DNA from: Sutterella sp.
Lineage (GTDB): Bacteria > Pseudomonadota > Gammaproteobacteria > Burkholderiales > Burkholderiaceae_F
DNA length: 64,000 nucleotides
Assembly: GCF_030539355.1 (NCBI RefSeq)
Contig: NZ_JAUNSF010000004.1
Span: forward strand, 1-64,000
Direction: 5' to 3'
Shown here one piece after another: positions 47,181-57,108 of the stretch. The position numbers and the translations under genes were made by a program. The notes below the pieces were generated by a model that had not been told where the DNA came from, searched no databases, and was given only the letters and a program-made list of their open reading frames with translations. Within the stretch, counting starts at the first letter, position 1. Each line of letters opens with the position of its first letter.

Positions 47181-47828
47181 ATGGCTCACCGCAGACTGAT
47201 CATCCGCGAGCGCATCACCGCCATCATCGGCTCGGTGATCCTCTTCGGCCTCGTGCTCCTCTCCTACTGGTACTCGATCCAGCAGGATCTCGCGGGGCTG
47301 CGCTACGTCCCGAGCGAGAACAGCCCGGACTTCATCGCCAATGACGTGACCCTCACCGACTTCGACCGGGAGGGCAAGCCCACCCGCCGGGCGCACGCCG
47401 CCAACCTCAAGCACTTCTCCGACGAGCGCATGCACGCCGACCAGGCGCGCTTCGTCTCGCTCGACCCGGACCAGGCGCCCGCCGTCGCGGTCGCCGACGA
47501 GGTCTGGAGCAACGACGGCATGGAGACCGTCGAGCTCTCCGGCAACGTTGACGTCACGCGCGCCGCCTTCGAGGGCGAGCCGGACCTCAACTTCCGTTCT
47601 GAATATGTAAAGGGCTGGATCGATCTCGGCCGCTTCGAGACGGACCGCCCGGTTTTCCTGCGCCGCGGCACGGACACCACCGAGGCCGAGGGGGGCATGA
47701 TGTACGATAATGTGGCCCGCACCGTCGAACTGCGCTCGCAGGTGCACAGCGTGCTGCATGCGGAGAACTTCCAGACCCCCGGGCAGCCGTCGACAGGCAC
47801 CACCTCCGAGGGAGAACAAGAACAATGA
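47181..47828 (+). CDS. lptC: LPS export system protein LptC
   Basis: This 215-residue bitopic protein has one N-terminal membrane helix (about residues 14-33) and a periplasmic beta-jellyroll domain. It passes LPS from the LptB2FG transporter to LptA. Sequence is poorly conserved but contains ADEVWSNDGMETVELSGNVDV as in the family. A Gln/Glu/Ser/Thr-rich tail follows. It overlaps lptA by four bases (ATGA). Confidence 0.85.
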   Translation: MAHRRLIIRERITAIIGSVILFGLVLLSYWYSIQQDLAGLRYVPSENSPDFIANDVTLTDFDREGKPTRRAHAANLKHFSDERMHADQARFVSLDPDQAPAVAVADEVWSNDGMETVELSGNVDVTRAAFEGEPDLNFRSEYVKGWIDLGRFETDRPVFLRRGTDTTEAEGGMMYDNVARTVELRSQVHSVLHAENFQTPGQPSTGTTSEGEQEQ

Positions 47829-48418
47829 AGAAACTTCTCATCGCCGCGATCGCCGGCGCCCTTGCCCTTGACGCCTGGGCGCTCAGCACCGACCGCGAAC
47901 AGCCCATTGAGGTTCATGCCGACCAGTTCAACGGCGACGAAGTGAACCAGACGGCCGTCTACAGCGGCTCGGTCGTCGTCGACCAGGGCTCGATGCGCCT
48001 GAACGGCGCCCGCCTTGAACTGCGCATCACGCCGAAGGGCTACCGCAGCATCACGCTCACCGGTGCGCCGGCGCGTTTCCGCCAGCAGCGCGATCCCGCC
48101 GAGAAGAACCCCGTCGACGAGTGGATGCACGCCCAGGCGGCCACGATCGTCTACGACGAGGAGCATGACACCATCACGCTCACCGGCGCGGCGAGGCTGT
48201 CGCGCACCGAGAACGGCAAGGAAATGGACACGACCGAGGGCGAGCGCATCGTCTACGACATGCGCTATGCGCGCTCCGTCGTCGAGGGCGGCGTCTCGCA
48301 GCAGGGCCAGAAGCAGCGCGTGACCACGATCATCGCGCCGCGCCCGCAGTCGGGTGAAAACTCCGGTCAGCGCTCCGGCACGACCCTCTCGCCCGCCGGC
48401 CGTCTCTCGAACCACTGA
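47825..48418 (+). CDS. lptA: LPS transport periplasmic protein LptA
   Basis: This 197-residue protein has a signal peptide ([19 protein letters not shown]) and an OstA-like jellyroll ([23 protein letters not shown]). LptA oligomers bridge LptC and LptD across the periplasm. It shares a 4-base overlap with lptC and lies 17 bases before lptB. The C-terminal 25 residues are low complexity. Confidence 0.92.
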   Translation: MKKLLIAAIAGALALDAWALSTDREQPIEVHADQFNGDEVNQTAVYSGSVVVDQGSMRLNGARLELRITPKGYRSITLTGAPARFRQQRDPAEKNPVDEWMHAQAATIVYDEEHDTITLTGAARLSRTENGKEMDTTEGERIVYDMRYARSVVEGGVSQQGQKQRVTTIIAPRPQSGENSGQRSGTTLSPAGRLSNH

Positions 48419-48435
48419 AGAATTTAGTTTCAAGC

Positions 48436-49215
48436 ATGGATCAAGCTCAAATCGTCCGCCGTGATGACTCACTTGAGCACACGCTCACCGCACGCGGCCT
48501 CAAGAAGAACTACGGCTCCCGACAGGTCGTCAAGGGCGTGGATCTCTCCGTGAAGTCCGGCGAGGTCGTGGGTCTGCTCGGGCCGAACGGCGCGGGCAAG
48601 ACGACGACCTTCTACATGGTCGTGGGCCTCGTCGTCGCCGACGGCGGCTCGATCGAGCTTGACGGCAAGTCGATCATCCACCAGCCGATCTACAAGCGCG
48701 CCCGCATGGGTCTCTCCTACCTCCCGCAGGAGGCGAGCGTCTTCCGCAAGCTCACGGTCGAGGAGAACATCCGCGCGATCCTGCAGATGCAGGTCAACGA
48801 GAACGGCAAGCGCCTCTCGACTGCGGAGGAGAACTCCCGCCTCGAGACGCTCCTCGACGAGCTTCAGATCAAGCACCTGAGGACGAACGCCGCCCTCTCG
48901 CTCTCGGGCGGCGAGCGCCGCCGCACGGAGATCGCCCGCGCGCTCGCGGCCAATCCGCGCTTCATCCTGCTCGACGAGCCCTTCGCCGGCGTCGACCCGA
49001 TCGCCGTCATCGAAATCCAGCGCATCGTGCGCTTCCTGCGTGACCGCAACATCGGCGTGCTCATCACGGACCACAACGTCCGCGAGACGCTCGCGATCTG
49101 CGACCACGCTTACATCATCAACGAGGGACGGGTTCTCGCCTCCGGCAACCCGCAGGACATCATCACGAACCCCGACGTGCGCGCCTTCTACCTCGGCGAC
49201 AACTTCAGCATGTAG
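48436..49215 (+). CDS. lptB: LPS export ABC transporter ATP-binding protein LptB
   Basis: This 259-residue ATPase powers LPS extraction with LptF and LptG, which are encoded elsewhere. Walker A is [11 protein letters not shown], the signature [16 protein letters not shown], Walker [14 protein letters not shown], and the switch His lies in [28 protein letters not shown] is the LptB coupling region. It is followed after 13 bases by rpoN, with the SD TAGGAG at the end of lptB. Confidence 0.96.
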   Translation: MDQAQIVRRDDSLEHTLTARGLKKNYGSRQVVKGVDLSVKSGEVVGLLGPNGAGKTTTFYMVVGLVVADGGSIELDGKSIIHQPIYKRARMGLSYLPQEASVFRKLTVEENIRAILQMQVNENGKRLSTAEENSRLETLLDELQIKHLRTNAALSLSGGERRRTEIARALAANPRFILLDEPFAGVDPIAVIEIQRIVRFLRDRNIGVLITDHNVRETLAICDHAYIINEGRVLASGNPQDIITNPDVRAFYLGDNFSM

Positions 49216-49228
49216 GAGTTTCCCCCCG

Positions 49229-50671
49229 ATGCCATCGCTCTCCGTCGGCTCCGCACAGGTCCTTCAGCAGCAGCAGACAATCGCCCCGCAGCAGCAGTAC
49301 GCACTGAGAATCCTGCGCATGAGCGCGCAGGAGCTGCTCGACGAGGCCGAGCTCACCGCCGAGGAAAATCCGCTCCTCGAGACCGAGCCCGCGCCCGAGC
49401 AGGACGCCCCGGGCGCCGAGCCCGCGCTTCATGAGGAGGCCGAGACCGTCCGCGCCGAGGACCAGGACCACCTCCCCGAGGACCACGGCCCGCTCGAGAA
49501 CGTCTACACGAGCTGGACCGGATCGGGCAGCGCCGACGGCGACGAGACCCCCGCGGTCGAGCGCGTCGCCGCAGCCCCGACGCTGCGCGAGTCGCTTCTC
49601 GCCGAGCTCGGCTCCCTCGAGACCCGCCCCGTCATCCGCGAGCTCGTCACCTGCCTCATCGAGGAGCTCGATGACTCGGGCTATCTCCCGGGCTCGATCG
49701 CCGAGGTGGCCGAGAGTCTCTCCTCGATCGTCACCGCGTCCGACGCCGACTGGGCTGAGGCGCTCGCGCTCCTGCAGACCTTCGATCCGCCGGGCGTCGG
49801 CGCCACCTCGCCCGCCGAGGGACTGGCGCTCCAGGCGCGCCGGCGCGTCGCCGACGGCACGGCCGACGCCGCGACCGCGGAGCTCCTCGTCGAACTCCTC
49901 ACGAATCACCTCAAGCAGATCGCCTCGGGCGACCGCAAGTCGCTGCTCGCCGCCGCGCGCGGAGACGAGAAGCGCCTTGACGCCGCCCTCGCGATGCTCA
50001 GGACCCTCAACCCGCACCCGGCCTCGAACTATTCCTCCGAGGTGACGCAGTACATCGTCGCCGACATCATCGTGCGCGAGCGCGAGGGCGTCTGGACGGC
50101 GGAGCTCAATCCCTCGGCCCAGCCGGGCCTGAGGCTCTCCTCGGTCGCGCAGGGCATGGCTGTCGACGAGTCCACGCCCTTCGGGCGCTACCTCGCCGAG
50201 GCGAAGCGCCTCATCTCCGGCATCGAGGCGCGCCGCACGACGCTGCTGCGCACGGCGGAGTTCGCCGTCGCCCGCCAGCAGGAATTCTTCACGAAGGGCC
50301 GCGCCGCGCTCATCCCCCTCACGATCGGCGAGGCCGCCGGCAACCTCGGGCTCTCCGACTCGACGGTGAGCCGCGCCGTCTCAGGGAAATACTTCCAGTG
50401 CCCGTCGGGCACCTTTGAGCTCCGCAGCCTCTTCCTGCTGCCCAGCGTGCAGGCCACCGACGCCGAGGGCATGAGCGCGCTCGTCACCCCGGCCCGCATC
50501 CGCGCCCGCATCGCCGAACTGATCGCCGCCGAGTCCCCCGACCACAGGCTCTCCGACCAGGCGATCACCGACCGTCTGCGCGACGAGGGCTTTGACATCA
50601 TGCGCCGCACCGTGGCGAAGTACCGCGACCTCGAGGGCATCCCCTCGGCAAGACTGCGCGGCGGCCGCTGA
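49229..50671 (+). CDS. rpoN: RNA polymerase sigma-54 factor
   Basis: This 480-residue factor has a Gln/Leu-rich region I at residues 1-50 (VLQQQQTIAPQQQYALRIL), an acidic linker (about 55-115), the core-binding domain and the C-terminal RpoN box MRRTVAKYRD. It directs transcription from -24/-12 promoters and needs AAA+ activators such as NtrC. A matching promoter is seen in this window at gltI (42062). Unlike many relatives it is not followed by hpf; ptsN begins nine bases after the stop. Confidence 0.95.
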   Translation: MPSLSVGSAQVLQQQQTIAPQQQYALRILRMSAQELLDEAELTAEENPLLETEPAPEQDAPGAEPALHEEAETVRAEDQDHLPEDHGPLENVYTSWTGSGSADGDETPAVERVAAAPTLRESLLAELGSLETRPVIRELVTCLIEELDDSGYLPGSIAEVAESLSSIVTASDADWAEALALLQTFDPPGVGATSPAEGLALQARRRVADGTADAATAELLVELLTNHLKQIASGDRKSLLAAARGDEKRLDAALAMLRTLNPHPASNYSSEVTQYIVADIIVREREGVWTAELNPSAQPGLRLSSVAQGMAVDESTPFGRYLAEAKRLISGIEARRTTLLRTAEFAVARQQEFFTKGRAALIPLTIGEAAGNLGLSDSTVSRAVSGKYFQCPSGTFELRSLFLLPSVQATDAEGMSALVTPARIRARIAELIAAESPDHRLSDQAITDRLRDEGFDIMRRTVAKYRDLEGIPSARLRGGR

Positions 50672-50680
50672 GACCACCTC

Positions 50681-51163
50681 ATGAATCTTCTCTCACCCTT
50701 CCTCAATCTGCATTCCGTGCGGATTGACCTCGACATCGCGAGCCAGAAGCGCCTCTTCGAGGAGGCGGCGCTCGCCTTCGAGCGCACCGCCGGCATCCCG
50801 CACGACGAGGCCTTCGCGGCGCTCTCCGAGCGCGAGCGCATCGGCAGCACCGCGCTCGGCCACGGCACGGCCGTGCCGCACGGTCGGCTCGCGTCGCTCG
50901 AGGCTCCCGAGGTGGTGTTCCTGCGCACCGTGAAGCCTCTCAAGGTTCCCTCCCCGGACCGCTCGGGCGCGCAGCTCTTCATCGCGATCCTCGTGCCGGA
51001 GTCGAACCCCGAGGCGCACCTCGGACTCCTGAGGGAGGTGGCCGCGCTCTTCTCCGACGATGCCGTGAGAGCGAAGCTTCTCGCCGCGAAGGATCCGGTC
51101 GAGCTCTGCGACATCATTGCGGCGTGGGTGCCTCCCGCCGGCCTGCACCCGGCCGCGGACTGA
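50681..51163 (+). CDS. ptsN: PTS IIA-like nitrogen regulatory protein
   Basis: This 160-residue EIIA(Ntr) has its phosphorylated His67 in GTAVPHGRL. Its phosphorylation state regulates potassium transport, phosphate and nitrogen genes. Position after rpoN is the conserved one. No hpf lies between it and rpoN, and no hprK follows before rapZ. Domain length is normal. Confidence 0.9.
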   Translation: MNLLSPFLNLHSVRIDLDIASQKRLFEEAALAFERTAGIPHDEAFAALSERERIGSTALGHGTAVPHGRLASLEAPEVVFLRTVKPLKVPSPDRSGAQLFIAILVPESNPEAHLGLLREVAALFSDDAVRAKLLAAKDPVELCDIIAAWVPPAGLHPAAD

Positions 51164-51186
51164 CACTCCGTCACCGTTTTTCGGCC

Positions 51187-51202
51187 GGTGGCTTAAGCCA
51201 CC
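51187..51202. repeat. Perfect 16-bp palindrome between ptsN and rapZ
   Basis: GGTGGCTTAAGCCACC is a perfect palindrome with no T tract. It may be an operator or a small hairpin in the rapZ leader. Confidence 0.5.
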
Positions 51203-51274
51203 CCGGGCATGATTCCTGCTAAAACTGAGTCCTGTTGAATCTCCCTCTCAGACTCCCCGAAGCAGGAGCACACC

Positions 51275-52168
51275 ATGCAGCTCATCATCGTCACAGGACT
51301 CTCCGGCGGCGGCAAGTCCATCGCCATCCGCCAGCTTGAGGACAGCGGTTACTACTGCATCGACAACCTTCCCGCGGAATTCCTCGTCCCCGTTGCCGAA
51401 AGCCTGGAGAAGACCGGCGTGAATACGGCCGCCGTCGCCATTGACGCGCGCTCCCTCGTGCTCTTCAAGTCCTCCGTGACCGAGACGCTCGACGCGCTCC
51501 GCGCGCGAGGCGTCGACGCGCGCGTGCTCTTCCTCACGGCCTCGAACACGGAGCTCGTGAAGCGCTTCTCCGAGACGCGCCGCCGCCACCCGCTCTCTGC
51601 CCTGGCCGAGAAGGACGATCAGGAGCTCACCATCGACGACGCCATCGCCCATGAGCGCTCGATTCTCGAGCCGCTCGCGCAGGTCTCGCACGTGATGGAC
51701 ACGACGAGGCTGCTGCCGAGCCAGCTGCGCCGCTGGGTGCAGCAGTTCGCGGGCGAGCCCGAGGCGAAGCTCACGCTCACCTTCGAGTCCTTCGGCTTCA
51801 AGCGGGGCCTGCCCTTCGCGAGCGACCTCGTCTTTGACGTGCGCTGTCTGCCGAACCCCTACTACTACCCCGAGATGCGCCACCTGACGGGCCTCGACCA
51901 GCCCGTGGCGGACTACCTCGCCGGGCAGCCGCTCGTGACCGAGATGGTCAACGACATCATCGCCTTCGTCGAGAAATGGCTCCCCCGCTACACCGCGCAG
52001 AACCGCCACTACCTCACGGTCTGCATCGGCTGCACGGGCGGCCAGCACCGCTCGGTGTACGTGGCCGAGCAGCTCGCGAAGCACTTCGCCTCCCGCTCGG
52101 GAACGATCGTGCGTCACCGCGCGCTCGAGTCGGTGACGCCCGCCGAAGGGAAGATCCAGACGGTCTGA
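51275..52168 (+). CDS. rapZ: RNase adapter protein RapZ
   Basis: This 297-residue protein has an N-terminal Walker A GLSGGGKS (8-15), YYCIDNLPAEFL and a C-terminal domain with CIGCTGGQHRSVYVAEQLA. In E. coli RapZ presents the sRNA GlmZ to RNase E and so controls glucosamine-6-phosphate synthesis, an envelope precursor. The family is also named YvcJ. It lies near ptsN as in related bacteria. It ends six bases before the convergent mutY stop. Confidence 0.93.
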   Translation: MQLIIVTGLSGGGKSIAIRQLEDSGYYCIDNLPAEFLVPVAESLEKTGVNTAAVAIDARSLVLFKSSVTETLDALRARGVDARVLFLTASNTELVKRFSETRRRHPLSALAEKDDQELTIDDAIAHERSILEPLAQVSHVMDTTRLLPSQLRRWVQQFAGEPEAKLTLTFESFGFKRGLPFASDLVFDVRCLPNPYYYPEMRHLTGLDQPVADYLAGQPLVTEMVNDIIAFVEKWLPRYTAQNRHYLTVCIGCTGGQHRSVYVAEQLAKHFASRSGTIVRHRALESVTPAEGKIQTV

Positions 52169-52174
52169 CGCGCT

Positions 52175-53233
52175 TCAGTCCTCCCCGTCGAGCGCCTTCA
52201 TCACGAGGCGCCTGACGGGCGTGGGCATTCCCGGCCAGGCGGCCGGGTCCCGCGGGAAGGCCGTGAATCCCTTTAGGGAGAGGTCCCCTGAATCGCACTC
52301 GAGCACCGCGGCCTCGATGAAGAGCCGCTGGTGCGTGAGCTCGCGCTTCATCGTGCCGAGGCTTCTCGCGCGCCAGCTGCCGTCGAGCCCGAAGTCCGCG
52401 GCCGAGAGGCCGAAGTTCACCTCCGAGAGCGGCGTCTCCCTCACCACCGGGACCCAGAGTCCCTGCCAGATCGTGTCCGTGCCGCGCGTGAGCCAGACGC
52501 CCGCGCGGCTCACCGGCACCCCGACCAGAAGCCGCCGCTCGGTCTTCACGAGCGGGCGCTTGGGCTGCGGGAAGGCCTCCGGCGTGCCGAGCACCCGTGC
52601 GCGGCAGAAGTCGCGGACCGGGCATTCCCCGCAGGCGGGGGATTTCTTGCGGCAGACGAGGCTCCCGAGGTCCATCAGGCCCTGCGTGTAGGCGGCGATG
52701 TCTGCGGAGCCGGGAAGCGCGGCGCGCGCCGCGGCTCCGACCGCCGCCTCGAAGTCCTTTTCGCCGACGCGCCCCCGGATTGCATGAATGCGCGCGAGCA
52801 CGCGCTTCACGTTGCCGTCGACCATGGGCGAGACGGCCTCGCCCGTCGTGAAGGCCGCGACCGCGGCGGCCGTCGACGGACCGACGCCGGGAAGAGTCTC
52901 GAGGCCCTCCGCCGTGCCCGGGAACCTGCCCCCGTGGAGGTGCACCACGTCCTGAGCCGCGCGCTGCAGGTTCCGCGCACGGGCGTAGTAGCCGAGGCCC
53001 GCCCAGTGCCGCATCAGATCGTCCTCGGGGGCGTCGGCGAGCGCCTCCACCGTCGGAAAACGCTCGAGGAACCTGAGGTAGTACGGGATCACCGTCTCGA
53101 CCTGGGTCTGCTGAAGCATCACCTCGGAGACAAGCCGCTCGTACGGGGTCGAATAGGCCTGCCAGGGCAGGTCCCTGCGACCGTTCTCACGCTGCCAGGC
53201 GGCGAGCGTCCTCGCGAAGTCTGAATTGCTCAT
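52175..53233 (-). CDS. mutY: A/G-specific adenine DNA glycosylase
   Basis: This 352-residue base-excision repair enzyme removes A mispaired with G or 8-oxoG. EVMLQQTQVETVIPYY gives the catalytic Glu region. The helix-hairpin-helix LPGVGPSTAAAVAAF and the catalytic Asp in VDGNVKRVLAR follow. The iron-sulphur motif C-X6-C-X2-C-X5-C is in CRKKSPACGECPVRDFC. A NUDIX-like domain that reads 8-oxoG follows (about 230-350). ATG 53233 was chosen over a longer frame that has no family similarity. Confidence 0.94.
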   Translation of the reverse strand: MSNSDFARTLAAWQRENGRRDLPWQAYSTPYERLVSEVMLQQTQVETVIPYYLRFLERFPTVEALADAPEDDLMRHWAGLGYYARARNLQRAAQDVVHLHGGRFPGTAEGLETLPGVGPSTAAAVAAFTTGEAVSPMVDGNVKRVLARIHAIRGRVGEKDFEAAVGAAARAALPGSADIAAYTQGLMDLGSLVCRKKSPACGECPVRDFCRARVLGTPEAFPQPKRPLVKTERRLLVGVPVSRAGVWLTRGTDTIWQGLWVPVVRETPLSEVNFGLSAADFGLDGSWRARSLGTMKRELTHQRLFIEAAVLECDSGDLSLKGFTAFPRDPAAWPGMPTPVRRLVMKALDGED

Positions 53234-53336
53234 GGTCCGTAAATGAGAAGTATTCGTGCAATACTTTGGGGTCCGCCGGTTTTCCTCCCGGCCGCTTGAG
53301 GGAAGCATAGCCTCTCCGGACGGCCGCCCCGCATCC

Positions 53337-54755
53337 ATGTTGCTCCAGCACCCCCGCCACAACAGCATCTTCTGGCGCCTCTTCGCAGGCTTTCTCATCG
53401 TCGTCGCCGTCACCGCCGCGATCTCGATCTTCACGGCGTACCTGCGCCAGATCGAGGAGTCCCGCCCCGGGCAGATCGACGGCCGCATCGGCGGACGCAA
53501 GTCGGTCTTCGCGGCGCTCACGGTCTACAAGTACGCCGGCCGCGAAAAGCTCGTCGAGTGGCTGCTCGCGCCCGACAACTCCCGCCCGACGGTCTTCATC
53601 ATCAACGAGAAGGGCGAGGACATCTCGGGCCGCGAGGTTCCGCTGCTCGCGCTCGACAATCTCGCCACGGCCGACCTCGATGAGATCAACAGCACGGCGT
53701 TCCTCGCCTATTACCCGCTCAGTTCCATTGAGAAGGTGACGATCGACGGCGAGGAGTGGACCGCCTTCGCCTCCATGCTCTCCGTGCCGGAGGACCTGAC
53801 GGTCAATCCCCTTGAGGACAAGCGCCGGACGATCATCACCGTCGTCGCCGCGATCCTCATCTCACTGCTCGGCTCGGCCGTTCTCGCCTTCTTCTACACG
53901 CGCCCCCTGAGGCAGCTCGACGCGGGCATGCGGGAGTTCGCGCGCGGACGCTTTGACATCCGGCTTGCGAATCAGATCTCGCACTCGGGCGCCGAGATCC
54001 GGCTCCTCGCGGAGGTCTTCGACCGCATGGCCGAGCAGATCGAGAAACTCGTCACGCGCCAGCAGAGGCTCTTTCACGACGTGAGCCATGAGCTCAGAAG
54101 CCCGCTCGCGCGCATCGAGCTCGCCGCCGACCTCGCGCGGCGCGATCCCGCCCGCGCGGAGCACTTCCTCGGACGCATCGAGAAGGAGGTGAAGGCGATG
54201 GACTCGCTCGTCGGGAACCTCCTCAAGCTCGCCCGCTTCGAGCGGGGCATCTGGCTCGCGCGCGCACCGCATGCACTGCGCCGGCTCGCCGCGGAGGCCG
54301 TCGAGAACGCGCAGTTCGAGGCGCACCGCAAGCAGATCTCCGTGACGCTCGAGGACCAAACCGACGGCGACGGCCCCGTGCTCTCCCTCAACGCGGAGTC
54401 GATCGGCGCAGCGATGCAGAACCTGCTGCGCAACAGCATCCGCGTGAGCGACGAGGGCACTCACGTGAAGCTCATCGTCGAGCGTACCGACTTCTCCTGG
54501 CGCCTCAGAGTGCGCGACGAGGGACCGGGCATCCCGCCCGGAGAGATAGACCGTCTCTTCGACCCCTTCTTCCGCGGCGAGGGCGAGATGACGGGAACGG
54601 GCTTCGGGCTCGGCCTCACGATCGCGAAGAACGCCGTCACGACGCACTCGGGGAGCATCCGCGCGAGGAACCTCGAACCCCACGGCGTCGAGGTGATCAT
54701 CGATCTGCCCCTTGAACTTGAGATACATCCTGAAAAAGGCGACTCGGACAAGTGA
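53337..54755 (+). CDS. CpxA-like sensor histidine kinase, orphan
   Basis: This 472-residue inner-membrane kinase has helices at about 12-34 and 165-188 with a periplasmic sensor between. A HAMP domain (about 188-240) is followed by HisKA with phosphoacceptor His251 in DVSHELRSPLARIEL, then an HATPase domain (N-box NLLRNSIRVS, DEGPGIP, GTGFGLGLTIAK). GRIEKEVKAMDSLVGNLL is CpxA-like (ERIETEA...LLV). No response regulator is adjacent. The CpxR-like regulator at 23111 is the obvious candidate partner. It starts 104 bases from the divergent mutY. Confidence 0.88.
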   Translation: MLLQHPRHNSIFWRLFAGFLIVVAVTAAISIFTAYLRQIEESRPGQIDGRIGGRKSVFAALTVYKYAGREKLVEWLLAPDNSRPTVFIINEKGEDISGREVPLLALDNLATADLDEINSTAFLAYYPLSSIEKVTIDGEEWTAFASMLSVPEDLTVNPLEDKRRTIITVVAAILISLLGSAVLAFFYTRPLRQLDAGMREFARGRFDIRLANQISHSGAEIRLLAEVFDRMAEQIEKLVTRQQRLFHDVSHELRSPLARIELAADLARRDPARAEHFLGRIEKEVKAMDSLVGNLLKLARFERGIWLARAPHALRRLAAEAVENAQFEAHRKQISVTLEDQTDGDGPVLSLNAESIGAAMQNLLRNSIRVSDEGTHVKLIVERTDFSWRLRVRDEGPGIPPGEIDRLFDPFFRGEGEMTGTGFGLGLTIAKNAVTTHSGSIRARNLEPHGVEVIIDLPLELEIHPEKGDSDK

Positions 54756-54844
54756 CGGCGGCGCGCCGATAAAATGACGGGACCTATGCTTCCGGAAGGG
54801 ACCCCTCCCGCCGGAGGAGCCTGAAGTCATTGAGGACCCGCATC

Positions 54845-56599
54845 ATGCCGAAAGGCAAGCTCATACTCGCCACACTTCCGCTGCTGCTCACCGCGGCCCT
54901 GGCCTCCGCGCATCCGGCCATGTCCCACGTCGACCGCACGCTCTTCGAGCTCATCGCGGCCGGCATCGCCGAGCACCGCGGCGACACGGAGTTCGCCTAC
55001 GCCGCCAGAATGGACGCGGCCGAGAAGACCAGCAACGCCGACATCGCGCGCGAGGCCTGGGAAGCGGGCGTCAAGTCACACGACCCCGAGCGTGCGCTCG
55101 ATGCGGCGAAGCTCTGGCTCAGACTTGACCCGAAGGCGGAGAGCGCGCACCACACGCTTCTCGCCGACGCCGTCGAGCGCGGCGACGCGAAGGCGATCCG
55201 CGAGGCGATCTCCCGCATGGAGAAGGCGCTCGCCCCGGGCGAGAAGAACCCCGGCGACTGGTTGGACGGCCTGCTCGGCATGATCGTCAAGTCGCAGAAG
55301 CCGGGCGACGGCCTCAGGGGCTTCATGGAGACGGTCTCGCCCTACGTTGACAAGTACGCCGCCCGCTCCGACATCCAGATCGGCTACGCGCAGCTCCTCG
55401 GCCGCACGGGCTCGGGCCCCGAGGCCTGCAGGCGCGCCGTGGACGCGCAGAAGCGCGCGGCCGACGACCGCGATCTCCTCGGGCGCGCCGCCGACGTCTG
55501 CTGGCCCGTGAACCAGGCCGCGAGCCGCGACATGGTGAACGACTACCTCGCCCGCCACAAGGACGACCCGTACGCGCTCCTCATCAGCGCCCGCATCGAG
55601 TTCCGTCTCGGCCGCCGGGAGGCGGCGCTTGACGCGATCGACCGCGCGATGAAGAGCAAGATCGAGGACAACCGCATTCCCTACAACGCCGGCCAGATCG
55701 CCTCGGACATCGGCGACCCCGTGCGCACGGAGAAGTTCTACCTGCGCTACGTCGAGATGCTCCGCGAGGAGAGCCCCGACATCAATCTCACGCACCTCGA
55801 CGTGTGGATGCGCATGGGCACCGCCGCGCTCATGACGGGAGCGCCCGAGCGAGCCGTGAAGTATTTCTCTGAATTGAAGCGCGGCCCCTTCGCCGCGCAG
55901 GCCCGCATCCGCGAGGCCTTCGCGCTCACGGACCTCAAGCGCCCCGACGAGGCGCTCAAGGTGCTCCGGGAGGGCCGCGAGGCGCAGCCGCTCGACGCCC
56001 CCGGTCTCTACACCGCGGAGGCGAAGCTCCTCCTCGAGCTCGGCCGCGGCGACGAGGCGCTCCGCGTGGTGAGCGAAGCCACGAAGGCGCACCCGAGCGA
56101 GCCGGAGGTCCTCTACGAGGGCGCGATGATCGAGGAGCACCTCGGGAAGACCGAGGACGCCGAAAAGCACCTGCAGGCCCTGATCACCGTGAGCCCCAAC
56201 CATGTCGAGGGCCTCAACGCGCTCGGTTACCTGTGGGCGGACAAGAACAAGAACCTCAAGGAGGCCCGCGAGCTGCTCGAGCGCGCCTACAAGGCCGAGC
56301 CGATCAATCCCTTCATCCTCGACTCGATGGGGTGGCTCTGCTGGCGCGAGGGCCGTCCGAGGGCGGCCGCCGAATTCGTGAACGCCTCCATCCACCGCCT
56401 GTGGGACTCGGAGGTCGCCGCGCACCTGATTGAGATCCTCGCCTCGAGCGGCCGCTCGTCCGAGGCCGTGCCGACGCTCAATGAACTCGTCAGGCGAGGT
56501 GACACGGACCTTGCCCGCGAGCTCGCCGAGCGCTTCGGGCTGCCGCTGCCTGCCGAAGCTCAGCAGACGAAGGCGCCCGCCGCAGGAGCGAAGAAATGA
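54845..56599 (+). CDS. Exported TPR-repeat protein
   Basis: This 584-residue protein has a signal peptide (MPKGKLILATLPLLLTAALASA). Several TPR motifs follow in the second half (for example ALNALGYLWADKNKNLKEARELLERAYKAEPINPFILDSMGWLCWREG). Such proteins act as periplasmic or outer-membrane scaffolds. It precedes lolB, overlapping by four bases (ATGA); this TPR–lolB–ispE order is common in Betaproteobacteria. SD GAGG lies nine bases before ATG 54845. No partner is known. Confidence 0.85.
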   Translation: MPKGKLILATLPLLLTAALASAHPAMSHVDRTLFELIAAGIAEHRGDTEFAYAARMDAAEKTSNADIAREAWEAGVKSHDPERALDAAKLWLRLDPKAESAHHTLLADAVERGDAKAIREAISRMEKALAPGEKNPGDWLDGLLGMIVKSQKPGDGLRGFMETVSPYVDKYAARSDIQIGYAQLLGRTGSGPEACRRAVDAQKRAADDRDLLGRAADVCWPVNQAASRDMVNDYLARHKDDPYALLISARIEFRLGRREAALDAIDRAMKSKIEDNRIPYNAGQIASDIGDPVRTEKFYLRYVEMLREESPDINLTHLDVWMRMGTAALMTGAPERAVKYFSELKRGPFAAQARIREAFALTDLKRPDEALKVLREGREAQPLDAPGLYTAEAKLLLELGRGDEALRVVSEATKAHPSEPEVLYEGAMIEEHLGKTEDAEKHLQALITVSPNHVEGLNALGYLWADKNKNLKEARELLERAYKAEPINPFILDSMGWLCWREGRPRAAAEFVNASIHRLWDSEVAAHLIEILASSGRSSEAVPTLNELVRRGDTDLARELAERFGLPLPAEAQQTKAPAAGAKK

Positions 56600-57108
56600 C
56601 CGCCCGCAGGGGGCTCCTCTGCGGCGCCGCCGCGCTCGCGGCGCTCCTCGCCACGGGCTGCGCCGTCACGCCGCCCGAAAGCCGCCGCTGGCAGGGGCGC
56701 TTCGCGCTGCGCGCGCCGGACGGCCGGGGCGGCACCGAGGCGGTCTCGGGGCGCTTTGTGCTCCTTGACGCCCCGGGCTTGCTGAGGCTCGACCTTCTCA
56801 CACCGCTCTCGGGCATCCTAGCCCGCATCGAGGAGACGCCCTCGGGCGCGAGCTTCACGAGGAGCCTCGAGGAGGAGCCCGAGCGGGCTCCGGACCTCGA
56901 CACGCTCCTCACGGGGCTTCTCGGCTTCACGCTTCCCGTGCGCGAGCTCCGCGCGCTCCTCGCCTCGGGCGCCGCCGCGCCCGCCGACGCGAGCTCGGGC
57001 GACTGGCGCTGCCGCGTCCTCGCGCGCCGCGAGGACGGCACGCCCCGCCGCATGAGAATCGAGCGCGGCGACATCATCGTGACCCTGGTCCTTGAGGAGG
57101 ACGCCTGA
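56596..57108 (+). CDS. lolB: Outer-membrane lipoprotein receptor LolB
   Basis: This 170-residue protein has a lipoprotein signal (lipobox LATGC, Cys22). The mature part has WQGRFALRAP and VSGRFVLLDAPGLLRLDLLTPLSG as in LolB. It inserts lipoproteins delivered by LolA into the outer membrane. It starts by overlapping the TPR gene and ends overlapping ispE by one base. Sequence conservation in this family is low, but position is decisive. Confidence 0.88.
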   Translation: MTARRGLLCGAAALAALLATGCAVTPPESRRWQGRFALRAPDGRGGTEAVSGRFVLLDAPGLLRLDLLTPLSGILARIEETPSGASFTRSLEEEPERAPDLDTLLTGLLGFTLPVRELRALLASGAAAPADASSGDWRCRVLARREDGTPRRMRIERGDIIVTLVLEEDA

